Position numbers and translations under genes: made by a program. 64,000 bases of DNA from Pseudogemmatithrix spongiicola (lineage in GTDB: Bacteria > Gemmatimonadota > Gemmatimonadetes > Gemmatimonadales > Gemmatimonadaceae). The notes under the pieces were generated by a model. It had not been told where the DNA came from. It saw only the letters and a list, made by a program, of their open reading frames with translations, and searched no databases. Below, in pieces: positions 27,268-37,318 of this stretch (the first letter of the stretch is position 1; each line of letters opens with the position of its first letter). The DNA lies in assembly GCF_030623445.1 (NCBI RefSeq), contig NZ_CP130613.1, positions 1,426,001-1,490,000 on the forward strand. The letters are read 5' to 3'.

Positions 27268-28422
27268 ATGGAGACCGCGGCCTGCGTCCTGGTGGCCGAT
27301 GACGTCGAGGCCAACATCGAGCTGTTGACGGACCAGCTCGCGCCGCTGGGGCTGCGCATCGTCCGCGCCATGGACGCCCCGTCGGCGCTCGCGCAGGCCA
27401 TGGAGATCCGGCCGGACCTCTGCATCCTCGACGCCTCGATGCCCGCAGGCGGACTCGGTGTGCCCGACCGCGAGGCGGGCTTCGAGGTGTGCCGGCGGCT
27501 CAAGCGCGACCCGCGCACCGCCCGCATCCCGGTGATCTTCGTGTCGGCGCTCAACGACGCCAGCGACCGCCTCAAGGCCATCGAGAGCGGCGGCGACGAC
27601 TTCCTCATCAAGCCGCACAACCGCCACGTGCTCGGTGCGCGCGTCCGCTCGCTGCTCAAGCTCAAGGGCGCCACGGACGCGCTCGAGGAATCGCTGCGTC
27701 GCCTGCGCGAGGTGCAGAAGGCCCGCGACGACCTCACGCGCATGGTCGTCCACGATCTCAAGACGCCGCTCACCTCCATGCTCGCCACGCTCGAGATGCT
27801 GCGCGACGGCGACTTCGGCGCGGTGCCCGAGGGGCCGGCGCGCGCACTCAGCGACGTCGAGGGCAAGGCCGAGGACCTGCTCGGCCTGATTCACAACCTG
27901 CTCGACGTGACGCGCGCCGCAGAGAAGCCGCTGGCGCTGGCGATGGAGCCCATCGCGCCCTTGGCGTTCCTCTCCGAACTCGAGTACGACTGGGCGCTGC
28001 GCTTCCGCCAGGAGCAGACCACGGCGCGCGTCGAGGTGGCTGACGACGCGCCGGTCTTCCAGGCGGACAAGGCCATTCTCAAGCGCGTGTTCTCGAACCT
28101 CATCCAGAACGCCATCACGCATTCGCCGATGCCGGTGACCCTCGACCTCGCCGCGCGCCGCGACGGTACCGGCATCGTGTTCACCGTTGCCGATGACGGT
28201 CCCGGCATCCCCGAGGAGTACCAGGAGACGATTTTCGCGGCGTTCACGCAGCTCAGCGTGCCCAACGCGCCCCGCGTGTTTTCGAGCGGACTCGGGCTCG
28301 CCTTCTGCCGCGTGGCGGTGGAGGACCACGGCGGCCGCATCGCCGTCGCGAGCGTCGAGGGGCAGGGCAGCACGTTCTCCATCTGGCTGCCGGTAGAGCC
28401 GCCCACGGTCGGCAAGGCCTGA
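27268..28422 (+). CDS. Response regulator-histidine kinase hybrid (REC-HisKA-HATPase)
   Basis: 384 residues, with GAGG five bases before ATG. The REC domain comes first, with phospho-acceptor D55 in LCILDASMP, then Lys in DDFLIKPHN. A linker coiled-coil is followed by the HisKA H box MVVHDLKTPLTSML (H162) and a HATPase with NLIQNAITHS, DDGPGIPEEYQ and GLGLAFCRVAVEDHGG. There is no membrane segment, so it is a cytosolic sensor that probably receives phosphate from another kinase through REC. No cognate output regulator is adjacent. Confidence 0.92.
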   Translation: METAACVLVADDVEANIELLTDQLAPLGLRIVRAMDAPSALAQAMEIRPDLCILDASMPAGGLGVPDREAGFEVCRRLKRDPRTARIPVIFVSALNDASDRLKAIESGGDDFLIKPHNRHVLGARVRSLLKLKGATDALEESLRRLREVQKARDDLTRMVVHDLKTPLTSMLATLEMLRDGDFGAVPEGPARALSDVEGKAEDLLGLIHNLLDVTRAAEKPLALAMEPIAPLAFLSELEYDWALRFRQEQTTARVEVADDAPVFQADKAILKRVFSNLIQNAITHSPMPVTLDLAARRDGTGIVFTVADDGPGIPEEYQETIFAAFTQLSVPNAPRVFSSGLGLAFCRVAVEDHGGRIAVASVEGQGSTFSIWLPVEPPTVGKA

Positions 28423-28440
28423 CGGGCGTCCTCGTCCGTG

Positions 28441-28446
28441 TAGATT
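28441..28446 (+). promoter_or_regulatory. TANNNT -10 box (TAGATT) 6 nt before miaB
   Basis: TAGATT, six bases (TCCGCC), ATG 28453. A CTGACG at 28419-28424 lies 16 bp upstream as possible -35. Predicts a leaderless miaB mRNA. Confidence 0.55.
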
Positions 28447-28452
28447 TCCGCC

Positions 28453-29793
28453 ATGCATAAGTCCGCCCCGACCGTCTATATCGAGACCTACGGCTGCCAG
28501 ATGAACGTCAGCGATTCCGAGCTGATGTACGGGCGGCTCGAGGCCGAAGGCTACGTGTCGGTGGATTCGCCGATCGGCGCGGACGTCGTACTCGTCAATA
28601 CCTGCGCGATCCGCGACAACGCCGAGCAGCGCGTGCTGGGGCGCCTCGGCGAGTTGCGGCGCGACCTCAAGGCCGGTGCGGTCCTCGGCGTGACGGGTTG
28701 CATGGCCCAGCGCCTCGGGCCCCGCCTGCTGGAGACCGATACCCGCGTGCAGCTCGTGGTCGGGCCGGATGGCTACCGCTCGCTGCCGTCGCTCATCGAT
28801 GGCGCGCGCCACGGCGAACGCTTCAGCGCCACGGACTTCGATCTCGAAGAGCATTACGAGGACTTCACCGCCCGCCGCTTCGATGGCGTGAAGGCGTGGA
28901 TTCCCGTGCAGCGTGGCTGCGATTATCGCTGCACCTATTGCATCGTGCCGACGACCCGCGGCCCCGAGCGCTCGCGCAAGCTCGCCGATGTGGTACGCGA
29001 GACCGCCGAGGTGGCGCAGCGCGGCATCACCGAGGTGGTGTTGCTGGGCCAGACGGTGAACTCGTACCACGACGGCTCGCACGACTTCGCCGACTTGCTG
29101 CGCGCGGTGGGCCGCGTGGACGGCATCCGTCGCGTGCGCTACACCAGCCCGCATCCGAACGACTTCTCGGACCGCGTGATCGCCGCGATGGCCGAGACGC
29201 CGACGGTCTGCGAGCACGTGCACCTGCCGATGCAGTCGGGCTCGACGTCGATGCTGAAGCGCATGCTGCGCCGCTACTCGCGCGAGGAGTACCTCGACTG
29301 CGTCGCGCGCCTGCGCGCGGCGATGCCGGGCCTCGGCCTGACCACCGACATCATCGTCGGATTCCCCGGCGAAACCGACGAAGAATTCGCTGACACGCTC
29401 TCGCTCTGCCGCGAGGTGCGCTTCGACGACGCCTTCACGTTCAAGTTCTCGCCGCGCGAAGGTACGCCGGCGACGCGCATGCCGGCGGAGTGGACGATTC
29501 CCGAGGCGGTGGTGGACGCGCGCTACACGGAGCTGCTCAACACCATCCGCAGTATCTCGCGCGAGAAGAACCTGGGCCGGCTCGGCGAGCGCATGGAGGT
29601 CATGGTCGAGAAGGAGGCCCGCAAGGGCGGCGAGCTGATGCAGGCCCGCTCGCGGGACTTCAAGACCGTGCTCGTCCCCGGTGGGCCGGAGCTCATCGGG
29701 CGCTACCTGACGGTGGAGCTCACGGGGACCACCGGCGCCACATTCACCGGGACGCCGGTGCAGGAGCGCGCGCCGCTGCCGATGGCGAGCTGA
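28453..29793 (+). CDS. miaB: tRNA-2-methylthio-N6-dimethylallyladenosine synthase
   Basis: 446 residues. Radical-SAM methylthiotransferase that adds a methylthio group to i6A37 of tRNAs. The N-terminal UPF0004 domain has its cluster cysteines (YGCQMN, NTCAIRDNA, VTGCMAQ), the radical SAM motif is CDYRCTYCIVP, and a C-terminal TRAM domain starts near residue 375. The length and DFTARRFDGVKAW region match MiaB rather than RimO or MtaB. Confidence 0.95.
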   Translation: MHKSAPTVYIETYGCQMNVSDSELMYGRLEAEGYVSVDSPIGADVVLVNTCAIRDNAEQRVLGRLGELRRDLKAGAVLGVTGCMAQRLGPRLLETDTRVQLVVGPDGYRSLPSLIDGARHGERFSATDFDLEEHYEDFTARRFDGVKAWIPVQRGCDYRCTYCIVPTTRGPERSRKLADVVRETAEVAQRGITEVVLLGQTVNSYHDGSHDFADLLRAVGRVDGIRRVRYTSPHPNDFSDRVIAAMAETPTVCEHVHLPMQSGSTSMLKRMLRRYSREEYLDCVARLRAAMPGLGLTTDIIVGFPGETDEEFADTLSLCREVRFDDAFTFKFSPREGTPATRMPAEWTIPEAVVDARYTELLNTIRSISREKNLGRLGERMEVMVEKEARKGGELMQARSRDFKTVLVPGGPELIGRYLTVELTGTTGATFTGTPVQERAPLPMAS

Positions 29794-29832
29794 ACGATTC
29801 GGTAACGCGCCGCGCGATCGCGGTGCGGCCAT

Positions 29833-29866
29833 GAGGCATCGCGGCAGCATGCTGCCCCGATGCCTC
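29833..29866 (+). promoter_or_regulatory. 34-nt near-perfect palindrome covering the comEC start codon
   Basis: Bases 29833-29849 pair with 29850-29866 at 16 of 17 positions (the only mismatch is C29842/C29857). The ATG of comEC at 29860-29862 lies in the right arm. In RNA the start codon would be buried in a hairpin; in DNA it could be an operator for a dimeric regulator. It could also help to end the miaB transcript, though there is no T-run. Confidence 0.6.
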
Positions 29867-32109
29867 TCGTGCTTCAGGCGGCGTTGGCGTGGGCGGCGGG
29901 CACCGCCCTCGGGTTGAGCCGTGTGCAGGCCGGCGTGGTGTTCGGCGCGGCACTGCTCCTCGGCGTCTGGCTCGTCTGGCGCGTCATCGCGCTGCCCGGC
30001 GATCGCATGGAGCGTCTCGAAGGGACTGCCGGGCTCGCACTGCTCTTCGCGGTCGCGCTCGGCGTCGGAGCCGATCTCGCGCGCCGGGATGCGCACTGCG
30101 AGGCGACGGCTCGCACCGCGCGGTCGTGGCGCGTGCAGCTGCGGCGCGAGGCGGTGCCCGGCGGCTTCGCCACCGGCCTCATTGCTGACGCCGGCTGCCA
30201 CGTGCGGGTCGCGATTGCGGTGCGCGTGGGCAACGCGGTGGCCGGCAGCGTGGTGCGCGTGACCCGCGCCGAGGCCAGTGTCGGCGAGCGCGGCCTCCTC
30301 CTGCGCGACGCGGTGCTCGAGCCGGCGAGTCCGCCCAGCGCGCTGCATCGCTGGCGCAACCGCGTCTCGGCCGCGATTGACCGCCGCTTCGGTGCGGATG
30401 CTGGGTTAGCGAAGGCCCTGCTGATTGCCGACACCGACGGGCTCACGCCGGACCTGCGCGATCGCTACGCCGACGCGGGCTTGGTGCACATCCTCTCGAT
30501 CTCCGGGCTGCACGTCGGGATCATTGGCGCGGCGCTGTTGTTGTTCGTCGAAGCCGCACGACTTCCGGCGACGGCAGGGCGCATCGGCGCGGTGCTGGTC
30601 GTGGGCATCTACGTGCTCGCCATCGGCGCGCCCGCGGCGGCCGTGCGCAGCGCGGCGCTGTTCACCGCGGTGACCGCCACCCGGCTGCTGCAGCGACCCA
30701 CCTCTCCCTGGGCGACGTACGCAATCGCGGCGCTGGTACCGCTCGCGCAGCCGCGCACGGCGCTCGACCTCGGCTGGCAGTTGAGCGTCAGTGGCTACGC
30801 CGGACTCATCGCCGCAGGGCGACTCGCGCGGCGATCGCGCTGGACGGGCTGGCGCGGCGCCCTGCTGCGCGAGCTCATGGCCGGAGCGCTCACTACCGCA
30901 GCCACGGCGCCCCTGGTGGCCTGGCACTTCGGGCGGCTCAGCCTGGTCGCGATCGTCTCGAATCTCGGCGCCGGCCCGGTGGTCGCCGTGCTGCAGCCGA
31001 CGTTGTTCCTCGCCATGCTTGCCCCGGGCGACGCGCTCGGGCGTTTCGTCGCCGACGCCGCCCGACCGATGCTGCGTGCGCTGGATGCCGTCGCCGCACT
31101 CGCGGCCGCCGTGCCGGGCGGCGCGGTGGACGTCGCCCCGACGCTCGCGATGGTCACGGTCGCGTCATGCACCGCCGCACTCGTGATCGTCGCGGCCGTC
31201 GCACGGCACTGGGGACCGTGGGCGATCGCGGCCGGCGCGGGCATCGCCGTGATGGCCTGGGCGCCGGATGTGCCGACGCGGAGTACGGGGCGTCTCGAAG
31301 TGCATGTGCTCGACGTGGGGCAGGGCGATGCGATCGCACTGCGCACGCCGGCTGGGCGCTGGGTGCTGGTGGACGCGGGCCGCAGCTGGAGCTCCGGCGA
31401 CGCCGGACGCACCACGATCATTCCCTACCTGCGTCGCCGCGGCGGCGTCCTCGCGCTGTTCGTGCTCACGCATCCGCATGCAGACCATGTGGGCGGCGCC
31501 GCCAGCGTCATCGAGGCCCTGAGGCCCGCACTTGTCCGCGACGCGGCCTTCGTCGCGGCAAGTCCCGCCTACGCCGCCATGCTCGCCAGCGCGCGACGGC
31601 GCGGCGGGCAATGGTCGCGTGTCGTGCCAGGGGAGCGAGTGTCGTTGGATGGCGTCGCGCTCACGTTCCTCGCGCCGGATTCCGCATGGACCGCCGGCCT
31701 CGACGACCCCAACGAAGCCAGCACGATCCTGCGTGTCGAGTATGGCGCCCGCAGCCTGCTCCTCACCGGCGACGCGGAGGCGGGGCTGGAGCAATGGCTG
31801 CTTGGGCACGCAATCGAGCAACTCGACGTCGACCTGCTGAAGGTCGCCCATCATGGCTCGAGCACCAGCTCCACGCCGGCCTTCCTGGATGCGGTGTCTC
31901 CTCGACTCGGCCTCGTCTCCGTCGGCCGCGACAACAGCTACGGCCATCCCAGCCCCGACGTCATGCGCCGGCTCCTCGACGCCGGTGCGACCGTGCTGCG
32001 CACCGACCAGCTGGGCACGCTCGTCCTCCGCACCGACGGACAGGTCTGGGAGGCCGAGGTGGCAGGGCAGCGCTGGCCACTCCGCGACGAGCCCGCGCCA
32101 TTGCCCTAG
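29860..32109 (+). CDS. comEC: DNA uptake channel protein ComEC/Rec2
   Basis: 749 residues. Hydrophobic helices at the N-terminus, a DUF4131-like segment, the Competence domain with many membrane helices (KALLIADTDGLTPDLRDRYADAGLVHILSIS is its signature region), and a C-terminal metallo-beta-lactamase domain with LDVGQGDAI, LTHPHADHVGG, LLLTGDAE and KVAHHGSSTS. It moves single-stranded DNA across the inner membrane during transformation; the MBL domain may degrade the other strand. The start at 29860 is inside a palindrome; the next possible start is a GTG at 29869. Confidence 0.93.
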   Translation: MPLVLQAALAWAAGTALGLSRVQAGVVFGAALLLGVWLVWRVIALPGDRMERLEGTAGLALLFAVALGVGADLARRDAHCEATARTARSWRVQLRREAVPGGFATGLIADAGCHVRVAIAVRVGNAVAGSVVRVTRAEASVGERGLLLRDAVLEPASPPSALHRWRNRVSAAIDRRFGADAGLAKALLIADTDGLTPDLRDRYADAGLVHILSISGLHVGIIGAALLLFVEAARLPATAGRIGAVLVVGIYVLAIGAPAAAVRSAALFTAVTATRLLQRPTSPWATYAIAALVPLAQPRTALDLGWQLSVSGYAGLIAAGRLARRSRWTGWRGALLRELMAGALTTAATAPLVAWHFGRLSLVAIVSNLGAGPVVAVLQPTLFLAMLAPGDALGRFVADAARPMLRALDAVAALAAAVPGGAVDVAPTLAMVTVASCTAALVIVAAVARHWGPWAIAAGAGIAVMAWAPDVPTRSTGRLEVHVLDVGQGDAIALRTPAGRWVLVDAGRSWSSGDAGRTTIIPYLRRRGGVLALFVLTHPHADHVGGAASVIEALRPALVRDAAFVAASPAYAAMLASARRRGGQWSRVVPGERVSLDGVALTFLAPDSAWTAGLDDPNEASTILRVEYGARSLLLTGDAEAGLEQWLLGHAIEQLDVDLLKVAHHGSSTSSTPAFLDAVSPRLGLVSVGRDNSYGHPSPDVMRRLLDAGATVLRTDQLGTLVLRTDGQVWEAEVAGQRWPLRDEPAPLP

Positions 32110-32135
32110 CTGCACGGAAGCGAGAGCTTTCGCGA

Positions 32136-33142
32136 ATGGTCAAACACACCGATACCAGCGTCGTCACCATCGATCGCTACATCATCGAGCAGGAGCGCAA
32201 CTACCCGGACGCCACGGGTGAGCTCTCTGGCATCCTCTACGACCTCGCGTTGGCCTCCAAGATGATCGCCAACAAGGTGCGCTTGGCCGGTCTCGTGGAC
32301 ATCCTCGGCGCCGAGGGCACCGAGAACGTGCAGGGCGAGGTGCAGCAGAAGCTGGACGTCATCGCCGACAACATCATCATCAAGGCGCTCGACCACGGTG
32401 GTCGCCTTTGCGCCATGGCGTCGGAGGAGCAGGAACAGCTCATCCCCATCCCGACGCAGTTCAAGCGCGGCAAGTACCTGCTGCTCTTCGATCCGCTCGA
32501 CGGCTCGTCGAACATCGATGTCAACGTACCGGTGGGCACGATCTTCTCGGTGCTCAAGAAGGTCACGCCCGGCGAAGACGGCACGATGGCCGACGCGTTG
32601 CAGCCGGGCGTGAAGCAGGTGGCGGCCGGCTATGTGATCTACGGCTCGAGCACGATGCTCGTGTACAGCACGGGCCACGGCGTGCACGGCTTCACGCTCG
32701 ATCCCTCGATCGGCGAGTTCCTGCTGTCGCACCCGGACATGAAGATTCCCGAGCATGGGCGCTACCTATCGGTGAATGACGCCTACGAACAGATCTGGCC
32801 CGAGAACGTGCGCGCGTTGATGCGGCGCTATCGCGGCCTGGATGGCCAGCGCAAGGCAATGAACGTGCGCTACGTCGGCTCGCTGGTGGCGGACTTCCAT
32901 CGCAACCTGCTCGGCGGCGGCCTGTTCGCGTATCCGGCGAACCAGAAGAGCCCCGAGGGCAAGCTGCGGCTGCTGTACGAGTGCAATCCACTCGCCTTCA
33001 TCTGCGAGCAGGCGGGCGGCGCGGCCATCGACGGCACGCAGCGCATCCTCGACGTGCAGCCCACGTCGCTGCACCAGCGCACGCCGTACTACGTCGGCTC
33101 CAAGGCCGACGTGGCGATCGCCGCCGAGATGTTGGCGAAGGG

Positions 33143-33146
<4 letters not shown>
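32136..33146 (+). CDS. fbp: Fructose-1,6-bisphosphatase, class I
   Basis: 336 residues from ATG 32136; an open frame far upstream is a comEC shadow. Gluconeogenic phosphatase with the metal/active-site motif [24 protein letters not shown], plus [12 protein letters not shown] and the C-terminal [20 protein letters not shown]. Class I is inferred from these motifs. The TGA is overlapped by the GTG of the mutase gene. Confidence 0.96.
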
Positions 33147-34777
<1,631 letters not shown>

Positions 34778-34816
34778 GCCGTTGACCGCGCAGGTGCGCG
34801 CCCCGAGTTTGCTGGC

Positions 34817-35860
34817 GTGTACTCCACCTGCACCTTCTGCCACGCGCCGCTGGGCCGCAACGAGGTCCTCGAGCACTTTCCCGTCGGGAAGCGCGTGGCC
34901 GTGGATCAGGCGCGCGGCCGCTTGTGGGCGGTGTGCCCCAGCTGCCGCCAGTGGAACCTGTCGCCCCTCGAGACGCGCTGGGAGGCGATCGAGGAAGGCG
35001 AGAAGCTGTACCGCGATTCCAAGCTGCGCGTGGCGACGGAGCAGATCGGCCTCGCCAAGTTGCGCGACGGCACGGAGCTCATTCGCATCGGCGAACCGCT
35101 GCGCCCAGAGTTCGCCGCGTGGCGGTACGGTACGCGCTTCCGCTCGCGGCGGCTGCGCACGCTGGCGGGCTTCGCCACGGTGACCGTCCTCGGAGGCGTT
35201 GCCGCGGCGGGCCCCGCGCTCGGCATCGGTCTCGCGTCAGCCGCGCTATTGCCGTACCACTTCTACACCATGTACGGCAACGCCCGTCGAGCGCGGCAGA
35301 TCGTGCTGCACGCGGCGGACGACCAAGGGCCGCTCTCGTTGACGCGCTCGCACCTGGCCAGCGCAAAAGTCGTGCACGCACCGGATGCGCCTCAGGGATG
35401 GGCCCTCAGGGTCTACCGCCACCGCGGCGCACTCGCGCTCGGCAAGTGGGGGCCATTCACGGGCTGGTGGGACGGGGCATCCGATCTCGTGGGTGCGTCG
35501 GCGCTCGCCGTGGCACGGCTGGCGATGCCGGAAGTGAATCGCGAGGGCGCGGCCGATAGCATCGTGCGCGAGGCGACGACCTTGCTTGAGGCGGGGACGC
35601 CGGTCGAGACGCTGCTGCGCGAGCGGGCCGCGACCACGATTGCGGGCGACCGAGAGAGTTTTCTCGTGAGGGCGCCGGCGCCGCTTCGACTCGCACTCGA
35701 AATGGGCCTCCATGAGGAATCCGAACGACGAGCCCTCGAGGGCGAACTGCAGTCGCTGGAGGCCCGCTGGCGAGAGGCCGAGGAGATCGCGGCAATCGCA
35801 GACTCGCTGACCCTGTCTGAAAGGGTCTTCCGTACGCTTGATCGACTCCGGGAATCCTGA
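34817..35860 (+). CDS. Zinc-ribbon membrane protein, paralogue 1 of a tandem pair
   Basis: 347 residues from GTG, matched to the start of its neighbour. N-terminal zinc ribbon with C5-x2-C8 and C40-x2-C43, a conserved block up to about residue 108, a hydrophobic hairpin (about 112-150) and a C-terminal helical tail with coiled-coil pattern (ESERRALEGELQSLEARWREAEE). No known family recognised. It overlaps the second copy by one base. A role as membrane-bound adaptor is only a guess. Confidence 0.75.
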   Translation: MYSTCTFCHAPLGRNEVLEHFPVGKRVAVDQARGRLWAVCPSCRQWNLSPLETRWEAIEEGEKLYRDSKLRVATEQIGLAKLRDGTELIRIGEPLRPEFAAWRYGTRFRSRRLRTLAGFATVTVLGGVAAAGPALGIGLASAALLPYHFYTMYGNARRARQIVLHAADDQGPLSLTRSHLASAKVVHAPDAPQGWALRVYRHRGALALGKWGPFTGWWDGASDLVGASALAVARLAMPEVNREGAADSIVREATTLLEAGTPVETLLRERAATTIAGDRESFLVRAPAPLRLALEMGLHEESERRALEGELQSLEARWREAEEIAAIADSLTLSERVFRTLDRLRES

Positions 35861-36936
35861 TGTACTCGACCTGTACCTTCTGCCACGCACCCCTCGGTCG
35901 CAACGAAGCGCTGGAGCACTTTCCCGTGGGCGGCCGCGTGGCCTTCGACCAAGCCCGCGGTCGCCTCTGGGCGGTGTGTCCCAACTGCCGGCAGTGGAAC
36001 CTCTCGCCCCTCGAGACGCGATGGGAGGCGATCGAGGAAGGCGAGCGGCTCTATCGCGACACCAAGCTGCGTGTCGCGACCGATCATATCGGCCTCGCCA
36101 AGCTGCGCGACGGCACGGAGCTCATTCGCATCGGCGAGCCGCTGCGCCCGGAATTCGCCGCGTGGCGGTACGGCGAGCGCTTCACGCGACGCTACCGCAA
36201 GGCGTGGATGATCGGTGTCGGTGGCGTCGCGGTCGCGGGGGGCTGGCTGCTCGCGGGTCCTGCCCTTGGCATCGCGTTCGGCAGCATCTCGACGCTGCCC
36301 CTCAATGCGTATACGACCATCAAGGGCGCCTACGATGACCGGAAGGTCGTCGTGCGACACGAGGACGACACCGGGCCGTTCATGGTGACGCGCTCGCAGG
36401 TGCGGGCCACCCGCATCGTGCGCGACGCGTCGTCCGCGCTCGGCTGGAGCATCGAGGTGCAGGGGCGGCCCGGCGTACCCGATGCCCGCGGGCTTGGACC
36501 CTCGCGCACCTTGCTGGGCAAGGATGGGGCCCGTGACGCACCGCGCATCATCGATGGGCCCGCCGCACTCCAGGCGATGCGCGCCATCCTCCCGGAGGTC
36601 AATCGGAACGGCGGTCGCAGCGCGACCGTGGCCGAGGCCGTGAAGGCGTTGGAAGCGATCGGCGGCCCGGAGCGCATGTTCCTCGATGGACTCAAGCCGT
36701 CGAGCCTCTCCAAGCAGCCCGGCCGTTCGTGGGAGCTTGGCGAGACCGACGCGCATCTGCGCCTCGCCCTCGAGATGGCCGCGCACGAGGAGACGGAGCG
36801 CCGAGCGCTCGAAGGCGAACTGGCAGCGCTCGAAGCCGTCTGGCGTGAGGCCGAAGAGATTGCGGCCATCGCCGACGGACTGACGCTTCCGACACGCGTG
36901 GCGCTGCGCCTTGAACGCCTCCTCAAGGACCGCTAA
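35860..36936 (+). CDS. Zinc-ribbon membrane protein, paralogue 2 of a tandem pair
   Basis: 358 residues, starting in the TGATG overlap with paralogue 1. The first about 108 residues differ from paralogue 1 at only about nine positions, including the same four cysteines. The membrane segment (about 118-150) and the middle region (SSALGWSIEVQGRPGVPDARG) have diverged strongly. The C-terminal helical tail (EETERRALEGELAALEAVWREAEEIAAIAD) is again conserved. The pattern suggests a recent duplication, or gene conversion of the N-terminal part. Function unknown. Confidence 0.75.
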   Translation: MYSTCTFCHAPLGRNEALEHFPVGGRVAFDQARGRLWAVCPNCRQWNLSPLETRWEAIEEGERLYRDTKLRVATDHIGLAKLRDGTELIRIGEPLRPEFAAWRYGERFTRRYRKAWMIGVGGVAVAGGWLLAGPALGIAFGSISTLPLNAYTTIKGAYDDRKVVVRHEDDTGPFMVTRSQVRATRIVRDASSALGWSIEVQGRPGVPDARGLGPSRTLLGKDGARDAPRIIDGPAALQAMRAILPEVNRNGGRSATVAEAVKALEAIGGPERMFLDGLKPSSLSKQPGRSWELGETDAHLRLALEMAAHEETERRALEGELAALEAVWREAEEIAAIADGLTLPTRVALRLERLLKDR

Positions 36937-36940
36937 GTTT

Positions 36941-36966
36941 AACAGGCTACACACCTTACGCCTGTT
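36941..36966 (+). other. Small hairpin upstream of the FmdB-type gene
   Basis: AACAGGC (36941-36947) and GCCTGTT (36960-36966) are perfect 7-bp arms with a 12-nt loop, ending 7 bases before the ATG at 36974. A TAAGTT box at 36934-36939 overlaps the upstream stop and may be a -10 element, which would place this hairpin in the 5' leader. It may block or position the ribosome-binding region; no Shine-Dalgarno is visible. Confidence 0.4.
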
Positions 36967-36973
36967 CCGCCCC

Positions 36974-37318
36974 ATGCCGACCTACGAGTACCGCTGCCCC
37001 GAAGGGCACGAGTCCGAGGACTTCGTCCTCAAGATCAGCGATGCCAAGCCTGAGATCCCCTGCGCCACCTGCGGCGCCGTGGCCTCGCGCCGCATGAGCG
37101 CGGGCTCGGGGCTGCTCTTCAAGGGCTCGGGCTTCTACATCACGGACTACGGCAAGGACGGCAAGAAGGACCTGCGCGAGAAGCAGCAGAAGGCGGCCGC
37201 GAAGCCGGCAGACAGCGCGGGGGCTGCGGCCCCAGCGTCGGCCGGCGCTGCGCCGGCAGCGGCGCCTTCGGCATCGACCCCGAGCAGCGGCAGCAGCGGC
37301 ACGAGCTCGGCCTCGTGA
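36974..37318 (+). CDS. FmdB-type zinc-ribbon protein
   Basis: 114 residues from MPTYEYRCPEGHE at ATG 36974. The typical FmdB/CxxC domain is followed by an Ala/Pro/Ser-rich disordered tail of about 45 residues. The usual first CxxC is reduced here: one Cys in YRCPEGHE, and CATC in the second knuckle, with GHE replacing the second Cys (His may ligate). Small putative regulatory proteins of unknown target. The stop overlaps the GTG of argS. Confidence 0.88.
   Translation: MPTYEYRCPEGHESEDFVLKISDAKPEIPCATCGAVASRRMSAGSGLLFKGSGFYITDYGKDGKKDLREKQQKAAAKPADSAGAAAPASAGAAPAAAPSASTPSSGSSGTSSAS

Noticed and set aside
26101-30348. Stop-free minus-strand frame of 1415 codons across five + strand genes
   Set aside because: It is Arg/His/Ala-rich without domains, and lies opposite genes with clear motifs. 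Long antisense open frames are expected in GC-rich coding DNA because stop codons are rare.
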